From Kitasatospora albolonga (GTDB lineage Bacteria; Actinomycetota; Actinomycetes; Streptomycetales; Streptomycetaceae), in assembly GCA_002082585.1 (NCBI GenBank), contig CP020563.1, forward strand, positions 248,001 to 312,000: a stretch of 64,000 nt of DNA. The letters are read 5' to 3'. The notes beneath the pieces are model-generated. The model saw only the letters and a list, made by a program, of their open reading frames with translations, had not been told where the DNA came from and searched no databases. The position numbers and the translations under genes were made by a program. Of the stretch, positions 39,188 to 48,106 are shown one piece after another. How positions within the stretch are numbered: position 1 is the first letter of the stretch; every line of letters starts with the position of its first letter.

Positions 39188-40242
39188 GCGACCTGCACAT
39201 CACCGGCCTGACCCACTCCTACGCCCCCGGCGCCCGGATTCTGGACGGGCTGGACCTCACCGTCCCCGGCGGGCGGCTGGCCGCCGTGCTGGGCCCCTCC
39301 GGCTGCGGGAAGACCACCATGCTGCGGGTCGTGGCGGGGTTCCTGCGTCCGGACGCCGGTACGGTCGAGCTCGACGGGCGGACCGTCACGGGTCCCGGCG
39401 TCCATCTCCCTCCGGAGCGGCGCAGGATCGGGATCGTCCCGCAGGAGGGCGCGCTCTTCCCCCACCTCAGCGTCGCCCGCAACGTGGCCTTCGGGCTGAC
39501 ACACCGGACACGTGCCGAGCGCAGCCGTCGTACGGAGGAGATGCTCGAACTCGTCGGCCTGCCCGGCTACGGGCCCCGTATGCCCCACGAGCTCTCGGGC
39601 GGTCAGCAGCAACGGGTCTCCCTCGCCCGCGCGCTGGCCCCGGCGCCCGCCCTCGTCCTGTTGGACGAACCGTTCAACGCCCTCGACAGCGCCCTGCGCG
39701 CCGGGGTGCGGGCCGACGTCCGGGCGGCGCTCCGGGCGACCGGGGCCACCGGCGTCCTGGTCACCCACGACCAGCAGGAAGCCCTGTCGACCGCGGATCT
39801 GGTGGCGGTCGTACGGTCGGGCCGGGTCGCCCAGTGCGGCACACCGCAGGAGGTCTACCGCAGGCCCGCCGATCCCTGGGTGGCGGGCTTCGTCGGCGGT
39901 GCCGTGCTGCTGCCCGGCACCGGAGAGGGCTCCACGGCCCGGACCGCCCTGGGCCCCGTCCCCCTGGAGGTCCCGGCCGACGGGGACGGCGGGACCGTCG
40001 TACTGCGCCCCGAGCAACTCGCCCTCACCGCCCCGCCGTCGGACGACACGGCACGCGCCACGGTGGCGGACGTCTCGTTCCACGGGGCCGACACGCTGGT
40101 GAGCGTCCTCGTGCCGGGGGTGGACGCCCTGGTGCAGGTGCGCGCCACCGGTCCGGTGGACCGGCGCCCCGGCGACCCGGTCGGGATCGCCGTCACCGGG
40201 ACCGCCACCCTGCACCCGCACCGCACCGCCCGCGAACGGTAG
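39184..40242 (+). CDS. Ferric-iron ABC transporter ATPase (FbpC type)
   Basis: 352 residues. Walker A GPSGCGKTT, signature LSGGQQQRVSLARAL, Walker B LVLLDEPFNALD, and a C-terminal regulatory/TOBE domain (about 240-352; VVLRPEQLALTAPPSD). Start overlaps the permease stop. Third gene of the iron-box operon. Confidence 0.9.
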   Translation: MSDLHITGLTHSYAPGARILDGLDLTVPGGRLAAVLGPSGCGKTTMLRVVAGFLRPDAGTVELDGRTVTGPGVHLPPERRRIGIVPQEGALFPHLSVARNVAFGLTHRTRAERSRRTEEMLELVGLPGYGPRMPHELSGGQQQRVSLARALAPAPALVLLDEPFNALDSALRAGVRADVRAALRATGATGVLVTHDQQEALSTADLVAVVRSGRVAQCGTPQEVYRRPADPWVAGFVGGAVLLPGTGEGSTARTALGPVPLEVPADGDGGTVVLRPEQLALTAPPSDDTARATVADVSFHGADTLVSVLVPGVDALVQVRATGPVDRRPGDPVGIAVTGTATLHPHRTARER

Positions 40243-40668
40243 GGCCGCGTGGGTGCGGTGGGGTGCTCGCGGCGCTCGTGGGTACGGTGCGCGGCGGAGG
40301 ATTCCGGACAGCTTCGGGAGGTGAGTGAGGCCACACCCTTTGGGGTTTGACGGGAAATCCTTCACCGAATGGACGCCATTGCTTCAAAAACTTCCGATGC
40401 GATCCCGTTTCGTCACCCAAACAGCAAGATCAACATCGTTGAACCCTGCACTGCCCGCTTCACCCTGTCCGTATGGCGGTGAACCGGCCCTCCGCGACTA
40501 CTGCTTCCCCCGCATATCGCTGTAGGCATATGCCGACACGGCCCGCCGGGCGCGCCGACCCCGACCATGTCGAGCGCGCCGCCGGTGACATGCCATCACT
40601 CAAGGGAAGTCCGGAGGCGTCCGCCTTCGGTTCCCGCTCACCACCGCCGTACCTGGGGGGACTTTCCC
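40243..40668. other. Intergenic region before melC, locally AT-richer
   Basis: 426 bp without a supported gene. The middle (about 40330-40445) is distinctly less GC-rich than its surroundings. Near 40511-40535 a CATAT/ATATG inverted element flanks TCGCTGTAGG. It probably holds the melC1 promoter. I see no clear terminator after the ATPase gene. Confidence 0.5.
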
Positions 40669-41088
40669 ATGCCTCAACTCACCCGTCGCCGCACCCTCGG
40701 TGCCGCCGCGACCGCTCTGACCGGCCTCGTCCTGACCGGCTTCGCGCAGGCGGCCGGAGGGTCGACCGACCTCCGGACCACAGGCGAGAAGCGCCCCGAG
40801 GGGCACGAGGCCCACGGGGGACATGAGGGACACACGGGGCACGCAGCCCCGCAGCCGTTCAGCGAAACCTTCCAGGGGCGCCGCATAGAGGGCGCCCCCT
40901 CCCACGCCGACGGGCATCACGGCGGCTACACCGTGCTGGTCGACGGCGAGGAACTGCATGTGATGCGGAACGCGGACAACACCTGGGTCAGCGTCATCAA
41001 CCACTACGAGACGTTCGCGACCCCGCGCGCGGTCGCCCGGGCGGCCGTGATCGAGCTCCAGGGCTCCGAACTCGTACCCCTGGCCTGA
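40669..41088 (+). CDS. melC1: Tyrosinase cofactor/chaperone MelC1
   Basis: 139 residues. Twin-arginine signal [23 protein letters not shown] is followed by a His-rich linker (about residues 43-64, [14 protein letters not shown]) suited to copper transfer and the conserved MelC1 core ([39 protein letters not shown]). It binds apo-tyrosinase, delivers Cu and carries it through the Tat pathway, since MelC2 has no signal. It lies 65 bp upstream of melC2 in the standard operon order. Confidence 0.93.
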   Translation: MPQLTRRRTLGAAATALTGLVLTGFAQAAGGSTDLRTTGEKRPEGHEAHGGHEGHTGHAAPQPFSETFQGRRIEGAPSHADGHHGGYTVLVDGEELHVMRNADNTWVSVINHYETFATPRAVARAAVIELQGSELVPLA

Positions 41089-41153
41089 TCCCCACGCCCG
41101 CCCGCGCATCCGCGCGATTCCGCTGACCTTTTCCTGAACCGGGGAGCAACCTC

Positions 41154-41981
41154 ATGACCGTACGCAAGAACCAGGCGAGCCTCACCACCGCCGAGAAGCG
41201 GAGCTTCGTCGACGCGCTCCTGGAGCTCAAGCGCACCGGCCAGTACGACACGTTCGTCACCACGCACAACGCCTTCATCATGAGCGACACCGACAACGGC
41301 GACCGGGTGGGCCACCGGTCACCGTCCTTCCTGCCCTGGCACCGCAGATTCCTCATACAGTTCGAGCAGGCGCTCCAGGCCATCGACCCCTCCGTCGCAC
41401 TCCCCTACTGGGACTGGACGGTGGACCGTACCGTCGGGGCCTCCCTGTGGGCGCCCGACTTCCTCGGAGGCACCGGCCGCGCCAGGGACGGGCAGGTCGC
41501 CGAGGGGCCGTTCGCCGTCAGCGGCGGCAGGTGGCCGGTCACGGTGACGGTCGACGGGCGCGGCTTCCTCCGCCGCGCCCTGGGGTCCGGCGTACCGCAG
41601 CTGCCGACCCGCTCGGAGGTCGACTCGGTCCTCGCGATGCCCACGTACGACACCGCGCCCTGGAACAGCGCGTCGGACGGCTTCCGCAACCACCTCGAAG
41701 GCTGGCGCGGCGTCAATCTCCACAACCGGGTGCATGTGTGGGTGGGCGGCCAGATGGCCACCGGGGCCTCGCCCAACGACCCGGTGTTCTGGCTGCACCA
41801 CGCGTTCATCGACCGGCTCTGGGCACAGTGGCAGGCGCGCCACCCCCGCTCCACCTACCTGCCGGGCGCGCGGACCAGGAACGTCGTGGGCCTCGACGAC
41901 GTCATGCGCCCGTGGAACGACGTGACGCCCGCCGACATGCTGGATCACACGAGGTACTACACCTTCGACACCGTTTCGTAG
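41154..41981 (+). CDS. melC2: Tyrosinase MelC2
   Basis: 275 residues, typical length. All six copper ligands are present: CuA H38, H54, H63 and CuB H190, H194, H216 (contexts THNAF, GHRSP, PWHRRF, LHNRVH, WLHHAF). It oxidises tyrosine and catechols to melanin precursors. Secretion depends on MelC1. ATG with GGGGAGCAACCTC upstream. It lacks a signal peptide, as expected. Confidence 0.95.
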   Translation: MTVRKNQASLTTAEKRSFVDALLELKRTGQYDTFVTTHNAFIMSDTDNGDRVGHRSPSFLPWHRRFLIQFEQALQAIDPSVALPYWDWTVDRTVGASLWAPDFLGGTGRARDGQVAEGPFAVSGGRWPVTVTVDGRGFLRRALGSGVPQLPTRSEVDSVLAMPTYDTAPWNSASDGFRNHLEGWRGVNLHNRVHVWVGGQMATGASPNDPVFWLHHAFIDRLWAQWQARHPRSTYLPGARTRNVVGLDDVMRPWNDVTPADMLDHTRYYTFDTVS

Positions 41982-42051
41982 CACCGCACTTGGCGGTCCG
42001 GGGCCCCGGGGGGGGGCTGGTGGACCCGGGGGGCCGGGGGCTCGGGAAACG

Positions 42052-42083
42052 GGTGGCAGGTGGCAGGTGGCAGGTGGCAGGTG
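42052..42083. repeat. Heptamer tandem repeat
   Basis: Four and a half perfect copies of GGTGGCA between melC2 and the BASS transporter gene. No ORF covers it; probably replication slippage. Confidence 0.85.
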
Positions 42084-42123
42084 AAATGAACCGCGTCGGT
42101 TGAATGACGGGGATCGCCCAGAG

Positions 42124-42142
42124 TGTTGACGGTGCACACATG
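42124..42142. promoter_or_regulatory. ATGT-N11-ACAT operator before BASS transporter
   Basis: GTGTTGACGGTGCACACAT. The inner 16 bases TGTTGACGGTGCACAC are identical to the minus-strand site at 45673-45691, 3.5 kb away. It lies 117 bp upstream of the transporter start. Predicted site for the TetR at 49163. Confidence 0.65.
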
Positions 42143-42258
42143 GCGCGTTACCTTCAGCCGCACAACCCGGCACCACGCTCTCGAAACCGGCAGTTCAGTA
42201 CGACCTTTCCCCATCACCCCCCGGCCCCACTCCCCCTGCCCAGGAGACAAAGCCGCAC

Positions 42259-43152
42259 ATGGACTCTCCCCTCGCCACCGTCCTGCTCCCGCTCGCCCTC
42301 GCCATCATCATGTTCGGGCTGGGCCTGTCCCTGACAGCCGACGACTTCCGCCGGGTGCGTCGGCATCCACGCGCCGTCGTCGTAGCGCTGTTCTGCCAGG
42401 CGCTGCTTCTGCCCGCCGTGTGTTTCGGTCTGGTCATCGCCTTCGACCTCTCCCCCGTGCTCGCCGTCGGCATGATGCTGCTGGCCGCCTCTCCCGGCGG
42501 GACGACGGCCAACCTCTTCAGCCACCTCTTCGGCGGTGACGTGGCGCTGAACGTCACGCTCACGGCGATCAACGCCGTGGTGGCCGTCGTGACGCTGCCG
42601 ATCATCACCAACCTCGCCCTGCTCCACTTCGAGCCGGGCATCGGGCAGGACGGCGTCGGGCTGCAGTTCGGCAAAGCGCTCCAGGTCCTGGCCCTGGTGC
42701 TCGCGCCGGTGGTGATCGGCCTGCTGGTGCGCCGACGTTCGGAGGAGTTCGCGCGGCGCATGGACCGTCCGGTGCGTCACCTGTCGGTCGTCGTCCTCGT
42801 CGCGGTGATCATCGGCGCCGTGGTGGCCGAGCGGAACAACATCGCCGACTACCTCGTGGACGCGGGGCCCGTAGCGCTTCTCTTCTGTGTGCTGAGCCTG
42901 GCCACGGGATACTTCGTGCCGCGCCTGGCACGCGTCGGCAAACGGCAGGCGATCGCCTGTTCCATGGAGATCGGCGTGCACAACAGCGCGGTCGCCATGA
43001 CGCTGGCGATCAGCGTGCTCGGCAGCGTCGGCCTGGCCGTGCCCTCCGCCGTCTACGGCGTACTCGCCTACCCCGTCGCGGCGCTCGCCGGGCTGCTGAT
43101 GACCCGTGTCGGCAACCGGCGCCCCACGGAGGAAGCCGCGCCGGTCGGCTGA
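42259..43152 (+). CDS. Bile acid:sodium symporter (BASS) family transporter
   Basis: 297 residues with about nine to ten hydrophobic segments. Family landmarks are LLAASPGGTTANLFSHLFGGDVAL (residues about 74-97), the first crossover region, and SMEIGVHNSAVAMTLA near residue 240. BASS proteins move organic anions with sodium; bile acids are not expected as the bacterial substrate. An operator shared with the quinone oxidoreductase promoter lies upstream, so it is probably the import or export step of the 42-50 kb system. RBS AGGAG is about eleven bases from the ATG. Confidence 0.82.
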   Translation: MDSPLATVLLPLALAIIMFGLGLSLTADDFRRVRRHPRAVVVALFCQALLLPAVCFGLVIAFDLSPVLAVGMMLLAASPGGTTANLFSHLFGGDVALNVTLTAINAVVAVVTLPIITNLALLHFEPGIGQDGVGLQFGKALQVLALVLAPVVIGLLVRRRSEEFARRMDRPVRHLSVVVLVAVIIGAVVAERNNIADYLVDAGPVALLFCVLSLATGYFVPRLARVGKRQAIACSMEIGVHNSAVAMTLAISVLGSVGLAVPSAVYGVLAYPVAALAGLLMTRVGNRRPTEEAAPVG

Positions 43153-43228
43153 CGACCGGCGGCGCTCACCGCTCGATGCTCACCACTCACCGCTCACCGC
43201 TCGCTGCCGGGCAGTCCTCCAGGTCGTC

Positions 43229-44203
43229 TCAGTCGCCCCGCAGGGCTGTCCTGAGGGCATCGACGGCGAGGGTACGGGCGACGTTGGCCGCACGGGTGTC
43301 GCGCAGGCTGTCCAGGAGCAGGAAGTCGTGGACCATGCCCGCCACGCGGACGGAGGTCACGTCCACCCCGGCTTCGCGCAGCCTGTTGGCGTACATCTCC
43401 CCCTCGTCACGCAGGACGTCGGCCTCGTCGGTGATGACCAGGGTGGTGGGCAGCCCCTTGAGCTGGTCCAGGGAGGCCCGCAGCGGGGAGGCGTACACCT
43501 CGGTGCGGGCGGCGGGGTCGGGGATGTAGGCGTCCCAGAACCACTTCATGCCGTCGCGGGTGAGGTAGTAGCCCTCGGCGAACTGGAGGTAGGACGGGGT
43601 GTCGAAGTCGGCGTCGGTCACCGGGTAGAGCAGGACCTGTGCCTTGAGGCCGATCCCACCGCGCTCCTTGTTCATCAGCGCGAACACCGCGGACATGCAG
43701 CCGCCGACCGACTCTCCGGTGACGGCGATCCGCGAGGTGTCCAGACCGTGCTCCGCGCCGTGCTCCAGCACCCACTGGCCCACGGCGTAGTTCTGCTCCA
43801 CCTGGGTGGGGTACCTGGCCTCGGGCGCACGGTCGTAGACGGGGAAGACACCCGCCGCACCGGCGCCGACGGCGAGTTCGCGGAAGAGACGGTCGTGGGT
43901 CCTGTCGTCGCCGAAGACCCAGCCTGCGCCGTGGATGTAGAACACCACCGGCAGCGCCCCGGTGGTCCCCTCGGGCCGGATGATCCGGGTACGGACCGTG
44001 CCCCACTGGCCCGCGTCCACATCGACCCACTCCTCGTCGACGTCCGGACGGGGCACGCTCTCGTCGCTCTGCAGGCCGAGCAGAAGGTCACGGCCCTTCT
44101 CCGGAGGCACCTCGTAGATCCGCGGATGCGGGTCCGTGGCCTCGCACAGCTCCTTCGCCTCGGGTTCCAGGTAGGGGGTGATCGGAGGAGGTAGATCAGT
44201 CAT
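43229..44203 (-). CDS. Alpha/beta hydrolase, hormone-sensitive-lipase (GDXG) family
   Basis: 324 residues from ATG 44203 (GGAG five bases upstream). HGAGWVFGD is the oxyanion-hole motif, GESVGGC the nucleophile elbow, DEADVLRDEG supplies the acid and VHDFLLL the His. It is predicted to hydrolyse a small ester or lactone. A weaker copy of the locus operator at 44272 lies 69 bp upstream. The gene is downstream of, and on the same strand as, the quinone oxidoreductase (356-bp gap), so it has its own promoter. Confidence 0.82.
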   Translation of the reverse strand: MTDLPPPITPYLEPEAKELCEATDPHPRIYEVPPEKGRDLLLGLQSDESVPRPDVDEEWVDVDAGQWGTVRTRIIRPEGTTGALPVVFYIHGAGWVFGDDRTHDRLFRELAVGAGAAGVFPVYDRAPEARYPTQVEQNYAVGQWVLEHGAEHGLDTSRIAVTGESVGGCMSAVFALMNKERGGIGLKAQVLLYPVTDADFDTPSYLQFAEGYYLTRDGMKWFWDAYIPDPAARTEVYASPLRASLDQLKGLPTTLVITDEADVLRDEGEMYANRLREAGVDVTSVRVAGMVHDFLLLDSLRDTRAANVARTLAVDALRTALRGD

Positions 44204-44271
44204 GTCAGCTCCATGTCGTGGGCACACCATGCGCCCCGTCCGCAGCACACCTGCCCGCCCCCTTGCCTGCC

Positions 44272-44290
44272 CTGTTCACAGCACACACGT
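44272..44290. promoter_or_regulatory. Weak ATGT-N11-ACAT-like site before hydrolase gene
   Basis: CTGTTCACAGCACACACGT agrees with the 42124 site at 12 of 16 inner positions but lacks the perfect outer ends. The rest of the 356-bp gap (44204-44559) holds short CCCGATCCGG/CCCGGC repeats near 44520 and no ORF that I can support. Confidence 0.4.
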
Positions 44291-44559
44291 GTGCCCTGTC
44301 CACGTGGCCCATCGGCTGCTGAAGCCATGCACACCCCAGACGGCAACGGCCGATTCCATACTTCGTGCCCCATTCGCCCCCCGCAACCCGCGCGGTGACC
44401 TGTCGGGCGCTCATGCCGCAGTGGCCCGATGAGCGGGAGCAGCCGGGAGGCAGCGGGGGTGACGGCGGCCCCCGGCACTCCGCCGGGTGGGGGTGAGCCC
44501 GTGACGTGACCGGGAGTCGGGGGCCCGATCCGGCCCGGCCCGATCCGGTTCAGCCCGGC

Positions 44560-45618
44560 TCAGCCATGGCGATGTTCGGCGGCTTCCCCTGACGCGCTCC
44601 CGCCTGATGCACTCCCGTCCGATGCACTCCCGTCCGATGCGCTCTCGCCCGATGCGCTCTCGTCGTTGAGGAGAAGGATCTTGCCGACGTGGCCGCCGGC
44701 TTCCATGAGACGGTGGCCTTCGGCGGCATCGGCCATGGACACCGTCCGGTCGACGACCAGTCGCACGGAGCCGTTCTCGATCAGGGGCCAGACGTTCTTC
44801 TGGACCTCGGCGACGATCTCGGCCTTCTGCTCCTTCGACCGGGTACGCAGCGTGGTGCCGTGCACGGACACCCGCTTGAAGACGATCTCGGCAAGGTTGA
44901 GCGAGCCCTCCAGGCCCTTCTGGAGACCGATGACGACCAGCCGCCCGTCGGCGGCCAGCGAACGGACGTTGCGCTCGAGGTAGTCGCCGCCGATGACATC
45001 GAGGATCACGTCATAGGGGCCGTGCTTGGCGAAGTCGTCGGTACGGTGGTCGATCGCTTCGTCGGCACCCAACTCCCGGGCACGGGCGGCTCTTCCGGGC
45101 CCGCCGACCGTGGTGACGACCCGGGCGCCGAGCGCCTTGGCGATCTGGATCGCCATCGTGCCCACACCGCCGACACCTCCGTGCACGAGGAGCGTCTCGC
45201 CCGCCTTCAGGCCCGCGGTCATGACGATGTTGGACCAGACCGTGGCGGTGACCTCGGGAAGCCCCGCCGCCTCCACCAGACCGACCCCCTCAGGAACGGT
45301 GAGCAGTTGACCGGCGGGAACGGCGACCTTCTGCGCGTAACCGCCCCCGGTCAGCAGCGCACAGACCTCGTCGCCCACCTGCCATCCGGTGACCCCCTCA
45401 CCGAGGGCGCCGATACGGCCCGAAACCTCGAGCCCCGGGTAGGGCGAGGTACCCGGCGGCAACGGATACAGGCCCTGCCGCTGCATGACATCGGCCCGGT
45501 TCAGCGCACTGGCCACCACATCGACGACCACCTCGCCGGGGCCGGGCGAAGGGTCCTCGGCCTCCACCCACTCCAGCACCTCGGGACCGCCCGGCTCCTT
45601 GATCGACACAGCCTTCAT
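44560..45618 (-). CDS. NAD(P)H:quinone oxidoreductase, zinc-free MDR family, repeat tail
   Basis: 352 residues. The first 325 match the quinone oxidoreductase (QorA/PIG3) type of medium-chain reductase: PGPGEVVVDVVASALNRADV, nucleotide-binding HGGVGGVGTMAIQIAKALGA and FKRVSVHGTTLRTRS. Zinc-binding cysteines are absent. The C-terminus adds a low-complexity tail of SASDG/SASGE repeats ending EHRHG, encoded by 15-bp tandem repeats at about 44590-44665. Predicted to reduce quinones or enones with NADPH. Two ATGT-N11-ACAT sites sit directly upstream of the start. Confidence 0.87.
   Translation of the reverse strand: MKAVSIKEPGGPEVLEWVEAEDPSPGPGEVVVDVVASALNRADVMQRQGLYPLPPGTSPYPGLEVSGRIGALGEGVTGWQVGDEVCALLTGGGYAQKVAVPAGQLLTVPEGVGLVEAAGLPEVTATVWSNIVMTAGLKAGETLLVHGGVGGVGTMAIQIAKALGARVVTTVGGPGRAARARELGADEAIDHRTDDFAKHGPYDVILDVIGGDYLERNVRSLAADGRLVVIGLQKGLEGSLNLAEIVFKRVSVHGTTLRTRSKEQKAEIVAEVQKNVWPLIENGSVRLVVDRTVSMADAAEGHRLMEAGGHVGKILLLNDESASGESASDGSASDGSASGGSASGEAAEHRHG
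44590..44665. repeat. 15-bp tandem repeats in the reductase C-terminal tail
   Basis: Units of the form GATGCACTCCCGTCC and GATGCGCTCTCGCCC repeat in frame about five times and encode the SASDG-type tail. In-frame length changes would be expected between strains. Confidence 0.75.
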
Positions 45619-45644
45619 GACATTTCCCTCCGCACAGGAACAGA

Positions 45645-45663
45645 ATGTTTACAGTCCATACAT
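45645..45663. promoter_or_regulatory. ATGT-N11-ACAT operator, proximal site of the reductase gene
   Basis: ATGTTTACAGTCCATACAT, perfect outer half-sites. It starts 27 bp upstream of the reductase ATG and is paired with the site at 45673, 28 bp away. Confidence 0.75.
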
Positions 45664-45672
45664 TACGTTCGG

Positions 45673-45691
45673 GAGTGTGCACCGTCAACAT
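45673..45691 (-). promoter_or_regulatory. ATGT-N11-ACAT-like operator, distal site of the reductase gene
   Basis: Minus strand ATGTTGACGGTGCACACTC; shares 16 identical bases with the site at 42124. Second of a pair spaced 28 bp. Confidence 0.68.
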
Positions 45692-45734
45692 TAGGGCGGC
45701 CGCCGAGGGGCCTACACAGGCGCCGGAGATGCAG

Positions 45735-46447
45735 CTAGCGCGCCGGAGTCGCGTTCACATCGGCGACAACGCGGCGGGCGAGGCGTTCGGAGGACGCCGG
45801 GTTCTGCCCGGTGTACAGGTCCCGGTCCACGACCACGTACGGCCGCAACGGCAGACGCCCCTTGGAGTACTCCGCCCCGCTCGCCCGTAGCCGGTCCTCC
45901 AGCAACCAGATGACCTTACGGCCGAAACTGTTGAACTTCCCCTCCAGGTTCGACAGCCCCGTCATCCGGTACCCCGCGAACGGCCACGCCCCGCCCTCAC
46001 CCTTCGCGGCGAACGCGGCCGCCGGGGCGTGACACAGCAGCGCGAGCGGTCGGCCCGAAGCGAGCACCCGGGTCAGCAGCGCACCGACACCGGGTCCACC
46101 GCCAGATCCTCCATCGGACCGTGCCCACCGGGATAGAACACCACGTCGAACTCGTCCGGATCGATCTCGCCCAGCACCCGGGGATGCTTCAACTCCGCGT
46201 CGATCCGGTCGAGATACGCGGCCACCTCACGCAACGTCGATGGCCGGCCCGCCGTCCGCGACATGCTCAGCCGGTCCAGCGTCGGCGCCTTTCCGCCCGG
46301 CGTCGCGATCGTGATCCCCCACCCCGCCTCACTGAAGATCCGGTGCGGCACCGCCAGTTCCTCACCCCGGAACCCCGACGGATGGACCTCCCCGCCCCTC
46401 AGCGTCCAGCGGTCGGCCGCCGACACGACGAACAGCACCTCGGTCAC
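45735..46447 (-). pseudogene. DJ-1/PfpI family protein, broken by a one-base frameshift
   Basis: The first part (from GTG 46447, GGAGG upstream) reads EVLFVVSAADRWTLRGGEVH to GGHGPMEDLAVDPVS and then runs into a stop at 46073. The second part continues from about 46090 in another frame with VLASGRPLALLCHAPAAAF and ends at 45735. Restoring one G after the TCG at about 46087 rejoins the frames as DPVSGALLTRVLASGRPLAL, the normal family sequence with nucleophile Cys in LLCHAPAA. The enzyme would be a Hsp31-like glyoxalase or deglycase. It could be a true inactivation or a sequencing error; both halves otherwise look intact. Confidence 0.78.
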
Positions 46448-46627
46448 AGCGATCACTCCTCCCGCGGAAACGGGCCTTCGCCGTCCTGGCGGGCACAACG
46501 ACCGGCATCCACCCGCGAGTCCTCGCGCATCCTCGAACCATCACCTGCCGCGAGCGGCCTGACGGCGACCGGTCACTCCCACGGCCCCCACGCCCTTCGA
46601 CCTGCGCAACGCAGACCACACCACCCG

Positions 46628-46646
46628 ATGTTTACACCAATTACAT
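46628..46646. promoter_or_regulatory. ATGT-N11-ACAT operator, distal site of the OYE gene
   Basis: ATGTTTACACCAATTACAT with perfect outer half-sites, between the divergent DJ-1 and flavin oxidoreductase genes. Paired with 46657 at 29 bp. Confidence 0.75.
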
Positions 46647-46656
46647 CAGTGAGCTA

Positions 46657-46675
46657 ATGTGAGTGGTGTACACAT
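46657..46675. promoter_or_regulatory. ATGT-N11-ACAT operator, proximal site of the OYE gene
   Basis: ATGTGAGTGGTGTACACAT with perfect outer half-sites, ending 32 bp before the ATG, where it would cover a core promoter. Confidence 0.73.
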
Positions 46676-46707
46676 CGTAGGCGATCAAGAAGAAAGAGAG
46701 AATCGGT

Positions 46708-47943
46708 ATGACCAGCGAGCTGTTCTCACCGCTGCACCTGCGCTCCGGGCGGGTACTGACGAACCGGATCGCGAAAGCGGCGATGGAGGAGAACATGGCC
46801 GGTGACGGCCAGCTGCCCGACGAGCGGCTGTTCACGCTGTACCGGCGCTGGGCGGCGGGCGGCACCGGGCTGCTGATCACCGGCAACGTCATGGTCCACG
46901 CCGAGGCGCTGACCGGTCCCGCCGGTGTCGTACTCGACGAGAACGCGCCGCTCGAACCGTTCGCCGAGTGGGCCGAGGCGGGCAAGTCCGGCGGCGGCGC
47001 GATATGGATGCAGATCAACCACCCCGGCCGCCAGGTCGCCTCCGGTATGCCCGGCGTCGTCTGGGGCCCCTCCGACATCGGCGTCAGCCTGGGCAGGCAC
47101 AGCAGCCGGTTCGGCCGCCCCACCGCCATGACCGCGCAGCAGATCGACGAGACCGTGGCCCGGTACGCGGTGACCGCGCGCCGCGCCGAGCAGGCCGGGT
47201 TCGACGGTGTCGAGATCCACGCGGCACACGGCTACCTGCTGTCACAGTTCCTCTCCCCCCTGGTCAACAAGCGCACCGACCGGTGGGGCGGGTCCCTCGA
47301 GAACCGTGCCCGGATGCTGCTCGACATCGTCAGCGCCGTACGGGCCGCCGTCTCACCGTCCTTCGCGGTCGCGGTGAAGCTCAACTCCGCCGACTTCCAG
47401 CGCGGCGGGTTCGACGCGGACGACGCCCGCCAGGTCATCGCGATGCTCGAACCCCTCGGCGTCGACCTGGTCGAACTCTCCGGCGGGAGTTACGAGAGCC
47501 CCGCCATGACCGGCCGCGCCGCCGACTCCCGTACCCGGGCCCGCGAGGCGTACTTCCTGGACCTGGCCGAGGATCTGGTCGCCACCAGCCCGCTCCCCCT
47601 GATGCTCACCGGCGGCATCACCGGGCGGGCGACCGCGCAGCGGGTCCTCGACAGCGGCGTGGCGGTCATCGGCATGGGCACCGCGCTCGCCGTCACCCCG
47701 GATCTGCCCCACCGCTGGCTCCGGAGCCGCGAGGCCGACCGCCAACTGCGCCCGGTGAACTGGTCCGACAAGGCCCTCGCCTCCGCCGCAGGCATGGCCC
47801 AGGTCCGCCACCAGATGCGCCGCCTCGCCCGCGGCAGCACCCCTCGGCCGGGCACCCACCCGGTGATCGCCCTGGTCGCCGAACAGCGCAGGCAGCGCAC
47901 CGCCCTGCGCCGCTACCGCGCCTGGCTGTCGAAGCCCCGGTAA
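46708..47943 (+). CDS. NADH:flavin oxidoreductase, Old Yellow Enzyme family
   Basis: 411 residues, FMN-binding TIM barrel. Landmarks are LTNRIAKAAMEENMAGDGQLPDE at the N-terminus, MQINHPGRQ, the active-site stretch IHAAHGYLLSQFLSP followed by KRTDRWGGSLENRARML, and MLTGGITGRATAQRVL for the phosphate site. The family reduces activated C=C bonds of enones, nitro compounds or quinones with NAD(P)H. Two ATGT-N11-ACAT sites precede it. The C-terminal 50 residues are Arg-rich. Together with the reductase at 44560 it suggests detoxification of reactive carbonyls. Confidence 0.9.
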   Translation: MTSELFSPLHLRSGRVLTNRIAKAAMEENMAGDGQLPDERLFTLYRRWAAGGTGLLITGNVMVHAEALTGPAGVVLDENAPLEPFAEWAEAGKSGGGAIWMQINHPGRQVASGMPGVVWGPSDIGVSLGRHSSRFGRPTAMTAQQIDETVARYAVTARRAEQAGFDGVEIHAAHGYLLSQFLSPLVNKRTDRWGGSLENRARMLLDIVSAVRAAVSPSFAVAVKLNSADFQRGGFDADDARQVIAMLEPLGVDLVELSGGSYESPAMTGRAADSRTRAREAYFLDLAEDLVATSPLPLMLTGGITGRATAQRVLDSGVAVIGMGTALAVTPDLPHRWLRSREADRQLRPVNWSDKALASAAGMAQVRHQMRRLARGSTPRPGTHPVIALVAEQRRQRTALRRYRAWLSKPR

Positions 47944-48063
47944 CCGCCGACTCCAGCCCCCGGCCCAGCCCCGACCGAACCCCGGCCCGGTTCGGCCGTC
48001 GAACCCGCTCGCAGAACATCACCGCACCCGTTGCCAACAGCGCAAGCATCAAACTCCACAGTC

Positions 48064-48082
48064 ATGCACACATCGCCAACAT
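48064..48082 (-). promoter_or_regulatory. ATGT-N11-ACAT-like operator before the ADC-like gene
   Basis: Minus strand ATGTTGGCGATGTGTGCAT, one outer half-site imperfect. It ends 24 bp before the ATG at 48107. No second site found at 28-29 bp. Confidence 0.6.
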
Positions 48083-48106
48083 GACGTCATGAAGGGAACC
48101 CACCCC

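Noticed and set aside
42052..42083. CRISPR-like array
   Set aside because: The seven-base units are tandem without spacers; simple slippage repeat.
44287..44305. Second operator copy with ACGT ends before the hydrolase gene
   Set aside because: It lacks the ATGT/ACAT half-sites and is not at the 28-29 bp spacing of the real pairs.
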